The notes below the pieces were generated by a model. That model did no database searches. It was not told the DNA's origin and saw only the letters and a program-made list of their open reading frames with translations. This document shows positions 1 to 5,263 of a DNA stretch of 13,202 nucleotides, one piece after another. The position numbers and the translations under genes were made by a program. The stretch is from Sulfurovum sp. GTDB lineage: Bacteria; Campylobacterota; Campylobacteria; Campylobacterales; Sulfurovaceae. The stretch is from the NCBI GenBank assembly GCA_015663065.1, contig DQSX01000176.1, forward strand, positions 1 through 13,202. The letters are read 5' to 3'. Every line of letters starts with the position of its first letter. Within the stretch, counting starts at the first letter, position 1.

Positions 1-758
1 CCTATGGCTATAGGCAGCGTCAATTTGTTATCTTTTTTTGCTTCCCAATCATAGGTAATATGTGGAGAAGCACGAAGTTGCCATGCATCAGGAAGGTTTC
101 GGACGATGAAGTACTGCATATCTGTATGATTCAATTTTTTATCGTGCGCGGCTTTAATAATGGGATTGTCATTTGATTTTCCATCATCTTTAAAGCCCCA
201 CCAATGCTGAATATGTGTTCCGATGGTCCAGTCTTCATTTGCCCAAAGTGCTAAAGCTGTTGGACCTGCCTGATACTGATGTGAACCCAAAAGATCATTG
301 TTTGATGTTGGGAAGATGAAAGTTGCACCAGCACCCCAGGACCAACCAAGTTTATTGACAACACCAACACCCATTGGCAAGATCAAGTCACCAAACTGGG
401 AAGTTTCATTTAAACCTACACCTATGGGATTTACCGGTGTTCCACCTGTGATCCCAATGCCGGTTGGTCCTTTAATATAGGTAACGACCGGACGTGCGAA
501 TGCTGTATATCCACCCTCTAATGGAATGGGGAGTACAGGCTGAAAAAGCCCGGTATCAATGGTTTGAGTTCCGTCGACAGAATCACCTTTTATCTTCGTA
601 TGATTATACTGAAACGAAAGGTTCCATATTTGAGCCAAAGGATTGGCCAACTCCTGACTTAACTCTTCCATACTTTTTTCTTCTGCCTGTAAGCCCATAG
701 GCAGTAGACTTAATGCAAGTATGCCTGCTGTGTTTACTAATTTTTTAAGATTTTGCAT
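1..758 (-). CDS. Outer-membrane transporter-like protein (neuromedin-U-like / MetA-pathway type), 3' end cut off
   Basis: Reading the minus strand from ATG at 758 gives 252 codons that stay open to the window edge. The first residues, MQNLKKLVNTAGILALSLLP, form a Sec signal peptide, with probable cleavage after LQA at about residue 25. The mature part has a run near residues 38-52 (LANPLAQIWNLSFQYNH), alternating aromatic/polar strands, repeated Gly-rich turns, a WGAGATFIFP segment and a final THIQHWW...ITYDWE pattern. I recognise this from memory as the family often mislabelled 'neuromedin U' or grouped with phenol-degradation MetA-pathway outer-membrane proteins, predicted beta-barrels of unknown substrate. 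Most of the barrel seems present; only the C-terminal strands should be missing. A weak purine-rich stretch (AAGAGA) precedes the start. The family assignment is moderately sure, the transport role is inferred and the substrate unknown. Confidence 0.72.
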   Translation of the reverse strand, partial: MQNLKKLVNTAGILALSLLPMGLQAEEKSMEELSQELANPLAQIWNLSFQYNHTKIKGDSVDGTQTIDTGLFQPVLPIPLEGGYTAFARPVVTYIKGPTGIGITGGTPVNPIGVGLNETSQFGDLILPMGVGVVNKLGWSWGAGATFIFPTSNNDLLGSHQYQAGPTALALWANEDWTIGTHIQHWWGFKDDGKSNDNPIIKAAHDKKLNHTDMQYFIVRNLPDAWQLRASPHITYDWEAKKDNKLTLPIAI

Positions 759-773
759 TTATTTTCTCTTTTA

Positions 774-821
774 TTATGAATTTTTCTTAACTTTCGCACC
801 TAAATAATCAATAGATTCTAT
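774..821 (-). other. Candidate leader mini-ORF with a perfect Shine-Dalgarno but an AUA start
   Basis: AAGGAGG (828-834, minus strand) is the strongest ribosome-binding sequence in the window, yet no canonical start codon lies at a usable distance. Six bases downstream is ATA (821-819), followed by 14 further sense codons and TAA (774-776); with ATA read as Met the peptide would be MESIDYLGAKVKKNS. The stop lies 15 bases before the ATG of the outer-membrane gene at 758, so the mini-ORF could be a translated leader, a start-codon-dead remnant, or chance. AUA initiation is rare, so real translation is doubtful. Confidence 0.2.
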
Positions 822-836
822 CTGAAACCTCCTTAA

Positions 837-1094
837 TTACTATCGTTGACAGATGCTATCTTATTGTACTTGACATCAATTTTTATAAGCAATGAACCTA
901 AAACTATTGATGTTTTGTTTAAAGATCTGGAGTGTGAACTTCATACACTCTCCTTTGCCATGCAAGTATTTATCAACATACTTGACTAGATAGCCAAAAT
1001 TGAAGATATTGTAAATAGAAATGAGGATTTAGTGAGTATTATCACTGTACTGCAGGATTACAACGATTATACTATAAATAATTTTTTATGCTAA
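837..1094 (+). pseudogene. Intergenic region with a possible decayed reading frame interrupted by one TAG
   Basis: The 345-base gap at 759-1103 holds no intact gene. On the plus strand the frame starting at 837 is open to an in-frame TAG (987-989), then open again to TAA (1092-1094), about 85 codons with a single interruption. The translation looks protein-like around the stop: VLFKDLECELHTLSFAMQ precedes it and IEDIVNRNEDLVSIITVLQD follows. No clear start or ribosome-binding site is present and I recognise no family. AT-rich DNA can produce such a frame by chance, so this is a weak candidate. The same stretch holds two short inverted repeats, GAGTGT/ACACTC (930-935 with 945-950) and CAAGTAT/ATACTTG (963-969 with 978-984), of unknown meaning. 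Confidence 0.2.
863..892 (-). promoter_or_regulatory. Candidate sigma70 promoter of the outer-membrane gene
   Basis: On the minus strand TTGCTT (887-892) is followed after 18 bases by TACAAT (863-868), matching the -35 and -10 consensus at four and five of six positions. Transcription would begin near 856, giving a leader of about 98 bases that contains the strong Shine-Dalgarno at 828-834. Only pattern matching supports it. Confidence 0.33.
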
Positions 1095-1097
1095 AAT
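1089..1097 (+). promoter_or_regulatory. Extended -10 box immediately before the PHP phosphatase start
   Basis: TGCTAAAAT fits an extended -10 (TGnTAnAAT). It ends six bases before ATG 1104, so a transcript starting about seven bases downstream would begin at or next to the start codon. There is no Shine-Dalgarno between the box and the ATG, consistent with a leaderless message. A second AT-rich box, TATACTATAAAT just upstream (about 1069-1080), is an alternative that would leave a short leader. Confidence 0.4.
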
Positions 1098-1103
1098 CAC
1101 TTT

Positions 1104-1892
1104 ATGAAAACAACACGCATAGACTTACACAACCACACCACAAGATGTAACCACGCTGAAGGTACCATAGATGAGTACATTCAAAGAGCCATAGCACTTG
1201 GCATTGATGTTTACGGCTTTTCTGAGCACGCGCCCATGGACTTCGATGAAAAGTACCGCCTGCCTTTTTGTGATATGGATGCGTATGTCTCTGATATACT
1301 CAGAGCAAAAGAGAAGTACAAAAACGACATAGAGATACTGCTTGGTTATGAAGTGGACTACCTTCCCGGACACATGGACGAAAGAGTTTTAAATGCAGAT
1401 GTTGACTACCTCATAGGCTCGGTACACTTCATAGATAAATGGAGTTTTGACAACCCTGAATTCATAGGCGGATGGAAAAACAAAGACATTGACGAGATCT
1501 GGAAAGCATATTTTGAAGCCACAAAAGCCATGGTGAAGATGGGGAAATTTGACATTGTGGGACACCTTGACCTCATAAAAGTCTTTAAGTATATGCCTAA
1601 AACTGACGTGAGGATCTTGGCTGAAAATGTACTCAAAGCGATTAAAACATCCGGTATGGTGCTTGAACTCAATGCTGCAGGACTCAGAAAACCGATAAAA
1701 GAGATCTACCCCTCTCCTGCACTTCTCGAAGTGGCTTACGAACTGGAGATCCCCATCACCTTCTCTTCTGATGCTCATGCTGTTGATCAGGTTGGTTTTG
1801 GTTATGAAAAAACCACAGAACTTGCAAAAAAGGTCGGATACACAAAAGCTGTTACCTTTAAAGGCAGAGATAAGCAATTGATTACTTTTTAA
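1104..1892 (+). CDS. hisK: PHP-domain histidinol-phosphatase (HisK/HisJ type)
   Basis: A 262-residue protein of the polymerase-and-histidinol-phosphatase (PHP) superfamily, predicted to hydrolyse L-histidinol phosphate to histidinol in histidine biosynthesis, in the cytoplasm. The metal-binding pattern is complete: H9 and H11 (DLHNHT), H17, H42 (SEHAP), E83 (GYEVDY), H108 (GSVHF), H154 (GHLDLIK), and D223 with H225 (SSDAH), the set expected for a trinuclear metal site. The ELNAAGLRKPIKEIYPS segment (188-204) is typical of HisK-type enzymes, and length matches that family. Start ATG 1104 is chosen because DLHNHT must lie near the N-terminus; no Shine-Dalgarno precedes it. It stands alone, 76 bases before glnA, with no other his genes in view. 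Specificity within PHP phosphoesterases cannot be proved from motifs. Confidence 0.85.
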   Translation: MKTTRIDLHNHTTRCNHAEGTIDEYIQRAIALGIDVYGFSEHAPMDFDEKYRLPFCDMDAYVSDILRAKEKYKNDIEILLGYEVDYLPGHMDERVLNADVDYLIGSVHFIDKWSFDNPEFIGGWKNKDIDEIWKAYFEATKAMVKMGKFDIVGHLDLIKVFKYMPKTDVRILAENVLKAIKTSGMVLELNAAGLRKPIKEIYPSPALLEVAYELEIPITFSSDAHAVDQVGFGYEKTTELAKKVGYTKAVTFKGRDKQLITF

Positions 1893-1927
1893 GCAGAGTC
1901 ATTGACCAATCATTAGTTATTAGTCGC

Positions 1928-1933
1928 TATAAT
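1928..1933 (+). promoter_or_regulatory. Probable glnA -10 box
   Basis: A perfect TATAAT sits 35 bases before the glnA ATG, giving a predicted start of transcription near 1940 and a leader of about 30 bases. TTGACC at 1902-1907 is 20 bases upstream, too far for an ideal -35. This fits the weak -35 dependence of Campylobacterota promoters and suggests glnA is transcribed independently of the phosphatase gene. Confidence 0.5.
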
Positions 1934-1955
1934 GATGGTTATAAAAATTTAATTT

Positions 1956-1960
1956 AGGAG
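1956..1960 (+). promoter_or_regulatory. Shine-Dalgarno that fixes the glnA start
   Basis: AGGAG ends eight bases before ATG 1969. The in-frame GTG at 1960 overlaps this site and cannot be the start, so the protein begins MGKFVNN. Confidence 0.8.
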
Positions 1961-1968
1961 TGTTACAC

Positions 1969-3399
1969 ATGGGTAAGTTCGTTAACAACATTGCAGAGTT
2001 CAACAAATACTGCGAAGAGAATGAAGTAGAGTTCATAGACTTTAGATTTACAGACATTAAAGGAGCATGGCACCACATTTCATACAGAGCATCTGCTGTA
2101 GATGACGGTATGCTGGAGGCAGGTATTCCATTTGACGGTTCTTCCATCGAAGCGTGGCAACCGATCAATGAATCTGACATGATCCTAAAAGCAGACATTG
2201 AGACTGCATTTATGGACCCGTTCACAGCAGACTCAACTGTTATCGTTATTTGTGATGTTTATGACATTTACAAAGATGAACTTTATGCAAAATGTCCAAG
2301 ATCCATCGCTAAAAAAACACTAAAACACATGGAAGAACAAAACATAGGTGATGAAGCGTTCTTCGGTCCTGAAAATGAATTTTTCATCTTTGATGATGTA
2401 CAGATCTGGACAGGTATCAACCAGTCTGGGTACAGAGTTGACTCTGAAGAGGGTGAGTGGAATGACGATACTTCTTATGGTGATATGGGTAACATGGGTC
2501 ACAGACCTAGAACAAAAGGTGGGTACTTTCCAACAATGCCAACAGATACTATGGTCGATCTTAGAGCTGAAATGATGCTGCTTCTTGAAGAAGTAGGTTT
2601 GACAGTCATGCTTGGCCACCATGAAGTTGCTCAGGCACAAGGTGAGATCGGTATCAAATTTGGTAACATGATCGAAGCTGCCGATAACGTTCAAAAGTAT
2701 AAGTATGTAGTAAAAATGGTTGCACATCTTAACGGTAAATCTGCAACATTTATGCCAAAACCACTTTATGGTGACAATGGTAACGGTATGCACGTACACC
2801 AGTCTATCTGGAAAGATGGTAAAAACCTTTTCTATAAAGAAGGTGCTTATGCAAACCTTTCTGATACTGCACTTAACTACCTTGGCGGTATCTTTAGACA
2901 TGCTACTGCAGTATCTGCATTTACAAACCCGAGCACAAACTCTTATAAGAGACTTATTCCTGGGTTTGAAGCACCAAGTATCTTGACTTACTCAAGCCAA
3001 AACCGTTCTGCTGCGTGTCGTATTCCTTACGGTGCAGGTGAGATGGCTACAAGAATTGAGACAAGATTCCCAGACTCGACAGCCAACCCATACCTCTGTT
3101 TCGCAGTACTTATGATGGCTGGACTTGACGGTATCAAAAACAAAGATATCCCGGTAGGTCCAATGAATGAAGACCTCTTTGAACTTACGCTTGATGAGAT
3201 CAGAGAGAAGAACATTCCTCAAATGCCTCACACACTGAGAGAAGCACTTGAAGGTCTTGTAGCTGACAATGACTTCCTTAAGCCGGTATTTACTCAAGAT
3301 TTCATTGATGTATACCAACACTATCAGTTTGAAAGACAGGTATGGCCGGACGAAGGAAGACCAACAGCGTTTGAATTCTCTTCTACTTACTCTTGCTAA
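1969..3399 (+). CDS. glnA: Glutamine synthetase, type I
   Basis: A 476-residue GSI enzyme that makes glutamine from glutamate, ammonia and ATP in the cytoplasm, normally as a dodecamer. Visible hallmarks are FDGSSI (55-60), the metal/glutamate-site stretch ENEFFIFDDV (135-144), GHHEVAQAQGEIG (216-228), the ATP-binding signature beginning KPLYGDNGNGMHVH at K264, and RIPYGAGEMATRIETRFPD (351-369) in the active site. Length and the insert around 150-195 fit the GSI-beta subgroup. In that subgroup Tyr397 of NLYDLP is adenylylated; here the equivalent run is DLFELT with Phe404, so classical adenylylation looks impossible. Own promoter and Shine-Dalgarno. The product is certain; the loss of adenylylation control is inferred from the sequence and from what I recall of Helicobacter GlnA. 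Confidence 0.97.
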   Translation: MGKFVNNIAEFNKYCEENEVEFIDFRFTDIKGAWHHISYRASAVDDGMLEAGIPFDGSSIEAWQPINESDMILKADIETAFMDPFTADSTVIVICDVYDIYKDELYAKCPRSIAKKTLKHMEEQNIGDEAFFGPENEFFIFDDVQIWTGINQSGYRVDSEEGEWNDDTSYGDMGNMGHRPRTKGGYFPTMPTDTMVDLRAEMMLLLEEVGLTVMLGHHEVAQAQGEIGIKFGNMIEAADNVQKYKYVVKMVAHLNGKSATFMPKPLYGDNGNGMHVHQSIWKDGKNLFYKEGAYANLSDTALNYLGGIFRHATAVSAFTNPSTNSYKRLIPGFEAPSILTYSSQNRSAACRIPYGAGEMATRIETRFPDSTANPYLCFAVLMMAGLDGIKNKDIPVGPMNEDLFELTLDEIREKNIPQMPHTLREALEGLVADNDFLKPVFTQDFIDVYQHYQFERQVWPDEGRPTAFEFSSTYSC

Positions 3400-3408
3400 C
3401 CTCCCCCT

Positions 3409-3431
3409 TTCCCGGTTTTTTCTCCCGGGAG
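3409..3431 (+). terminator. Possible glnA terminator hairpin, without a U-run
   Basis: TTCCCGG (3409-3415) can pair with CCGGGAG (3425-3431), including one G-U pair, around a nine-base T-rich loop, ten bases after the glnA stop. No T-tract follows the stem, so it is not a standard intrinsic terminator; it may only protect the mRNA end. Confidence 0.28.
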
Positions 3432-3498
3432 CCTTCTCCTGTCTCTTATTACCCTAAAACTTTCATACTTTCTTATTAACTCCTTCTCACTCTCATAC

Positions 3499-3507
3499 TG
3501 ATATAAT
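3499..3507 (+). promoter_or_regulatory. Extended -10 promoter of the small lipoprotein gene
   Basis: TGATATAAT is a perfect extended -10 (TGnTATAAT). Transcription would begin near 3514, leaving a leader of about 20 bases with AAGGAA (3522-3527) seven bases before ATG 3535. No good -35 is visible, as expected where an extended -10 is present. Confidence 0.6.
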
Positions 3508-3534
3508 ACATCTTTTAAAACAAGGAATAGACAA

Positions 3535-3948
3535 ATGACAAAGACAACTTACATACTACTGGCTTCCCTACTATTTTCAGGATGTTCTGCAGTGGATGAT
3601 GCGATTAATGATGCGGTGAATGGAACTATCAGTGGAGATGTCACGACAGAGACCATCCAAGGAAAAGAGCGTGTTTTGATCATCAATGATGTTAGCCGTA
3701 CTGCCTGTATTGCAATAAAGCAGGGATTGGCAGATATGAAAAATTACGAAAATGCAGAAACTCTGGTCACAGAAATTGGAGTCAACTGTTCTACCTATGG
3801 TAAACCAACAGGAGATGCTACTGACCCAAATGCCGTATGTGCAACAGAGTCTCTCTCCGAGTGGCTAGATATTGGTGACAATAAAAATATTATTGACCTC
3901 GAGTCAGCACAAGGTGACAAAGCCTGTGTTATCGGGTATGATCTTTAA
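3535..3948 (+). CDS. Small secreted lipoprotein of unknown function
   Basis: A 137-residue protein with a lipoprotein signal peptide: MTKTTYILLASLLFSGC ends in a lipobox (FSGC) with C17 as the expected lipidated cysteine. The mature part is acidic and has four further cysteines (C58, C85, C102, C131), enough for two disulfides in the periplasm. I recognise no domain; the INDVSRTACIAIKQGLADM stretch (50-68) looks amphipathic. Start ATG 3535 is supported by AAGGAA seven bases upstream and a clear extended -10. Its stop shares bases with the stop of the convergent antiporter gene (four-base overlap), leaving no room for a separate terminator. Secretion and lipidation are well supported; function is unknown. 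Confidence 0.8.
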   Translation: MTKTTYILLASLLFSGCSAVDDAINDAVNGTISGDVTTETIQGKERVLIINDVSRTACIAIKQGLADMKNYENAETLVTEIGVNCSTYGKPTGDATDPNAVCATESLSEWLDIGDNKNIIDLESAQGDKACVIGYDL

Positions 3949-5249
3949 AAAAGTTTTTTCTCTTCCTCTTTTTTAAAGAAGGTAAAGTAGCTCCACAATA
4001 TTGTCCCGTAGACAAAAATAGACAAGATCACCACACCCGTGGTGACTGCTTCAAAAAGCTCTTTATGTTCATACGTTTCGGGTATCATATGTACCAGAAT
4101 GATGGAGAGTGCCCCTTTCATTCCAGAGAAGGTCAAAATAAACCAGCCCTCAAAACCGACTGGCTTAATGGAGTCTATCGTCTTCCCGAAAAATGCAAAT
4201 TTTGCCATGGAGAATGCACGTATGAGTGTCGTGATACCAAACATCAGCAGTATCTCAAACCTGTAGTTCCAAAGCTTGTCAAAATTGACCATCTCTGCCA
4301 AAACAAAAAAGATCATGACTGCCGCGATATACCCAAACTCTTTTGCCATCTCATAAATGTATTCCAGCCTCTCATTGGTCGTTGCACAAACAGATTCAAA
4401 ACGTATTTTCCGTAAAAAGCTTCTCTTTTTGGGTCTCTCTTGCAAAGAACAGGAAGCTTCAATGTCCATATCGATCCAGGCTTTGGTAGCGATGATCGCC
4501 GTAATAAGTGTCAAGATACCAGAAACATGCATCTCTTCTGCCAGTACATACGCAGCATAGCCCTCTATGATAAAAGTAAAGAGCTCTCCTCTTTTGTCTG
4601 AAAAGAGTTTCATTAACATATAAAAAGCATAGCCCAACACCAAACCAATACCGAGGCTAACCACAAAGACACGCAGGGCATCCAGTGCTGCGTGCCCGGC
4701 ATCTATCTCTCCAGATATCATCCAGGGAAGCCCAATGAAGAAAAAAGCAATGACCGCCGTGGCATCGTTACCCAAAGATTCCCCTTCAATGAGTACTTTA
4801 ATGTCGTGATCTATGCCTTTAAACCTGGAGAGTACAGATTGTACTGAGACGGCATCGGTTGCCATGTTAATGGCAAAAAGTGACACATACGCACCAAGAG
4901 TCAAACCGGAAAAGACATCAAAATGATGCAGGCTTGCACCTACCGTAATAGAAAGGGCCACCGCTACTACTGCCAGGTAAAAAATACTCCAGCCATGTTT
5001 CTTAATGTCTGAAAAATGCAAATGCAAAGCATCTCCCATAAAAATAAGCGGGATACAAAAGAGGATGATCGTATCAAAATGCTGCGGCAGGTCTATGGGT
5101 ACAGCATCTTTAAAGTAGGTGTAAATAATGTAAGAGCCTGCTAGAAGTAAAAAGACTGAAGGTATTTTCAGTCTGCTGGCAAGCGCATCTGAAAAGACCA
5201 CCAGACTTAAAATAGTCATGATCATAATTTCCGGAGCAAAATTGTGCAT
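3945..5249 (-). CDS. CPA1-family Na+(K+)/H+ antiporter (NhaP-like)
   Basis: A 434-residue inner-membrane protein with about a dozen hydrophobic segments and a Lys/Glu-rich cytoplasmic C-terminus (KKEEEKKLF). Monovalent cation:proton antiporter (CPA1) motifs are present: ATDAVSV (130-136) in place of the usual TDPVAV, EGESLGNDATAV (155-166) with the N161-D162 pair typical of electroneutral CPA1 exchangers, R344 in the later helix, and GMKGALSI (376-383) corresponding to the GMRGA motif. It should exchange Na+ or K+ for H+ in pH and ion homeostasis. The insert around 265-300 (ERPKKRSFLRKIRF) is a charged cytoplasmic loop. Start ATG 5249 has AAAGGA about six bases upstream and lies 14 bases after the PBP1A stop, so it is probably the last gene of the block. 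Ion specificity cannot be read from sequence. The Pro-to-Ala change at 133 is unusual. Confidence 0.88.
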   Translation of the reverse strand: MHNFAPEIMIMTILSLVVFSDALASRLKIPSVFLLLAGSYIIYTYFKDAVPIDLPQHFDTIILFCIPLIFMGDALHLHFSDIKKHGWSIFYLAVVAVALSITVGASLHHFDVFSGLTLGAYVSLFAINMATDAVSVQSVLSRFKGIDHDIKVLIEGESLGNDATAVIAFFFIGLPWMISGEIDAGHAALDALRVFVVSLGIGLVLGYAFYMLMKLFSDKRGELFTFIIEGYAAYVLAEEMHVSGILTLITAIIATKAWIDMDIEASCSLQERPKKRSFLRKIRFESVCATTNERLEYIYEMAKEFGYIAAVMIFFVLAEMVNFDKLWNYRFEILLMFGITTLIRAFSMAKFAFFGKTIDSIKPVGFEGWFILTFSGMKGALSIILVHMIPETYEHKELFEAVTTGVVILSIFVYGTILWSYFTFFKKEEEKKLF

Positions 5250-5263
5250 CTCTTTTCCTTTAC

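Noticed and set aside
298..700. Two short plus-strand open frames in the first kilobase
   Set aside because: They are opposite the minus-strand outer-membrane gene, which has a signal peptide and a recognisable family pattern; the plus frames have neither.
846..889. Two TTGACA boxes on the plus strand (846-851 and 870-875) followed by TATAAG
   Set aside because: The second TTGACA is only eight bases from TATAAG, and the first has no good -10 at 16-18 bases; no gene starts at a matching distance.
2320..2901. Long minus-strand open frame opposite glnA (about 193 codons)
   Set aside because: It lies wholly antisense to an unmistakable glnA, has Cys/His/Phe-rich content typical of a shadow frame, and shows no ribosome-binding site or domain.
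3422..3431. Palindrome CTCCCGGGAG after glnA as an intrinsic terminator by itself
   Set aside because: A self-complementary run with no loop cannot form a normal hairpin; a weaker stem with the preceding CCCGG is listed as a low-confidence terminator instead.
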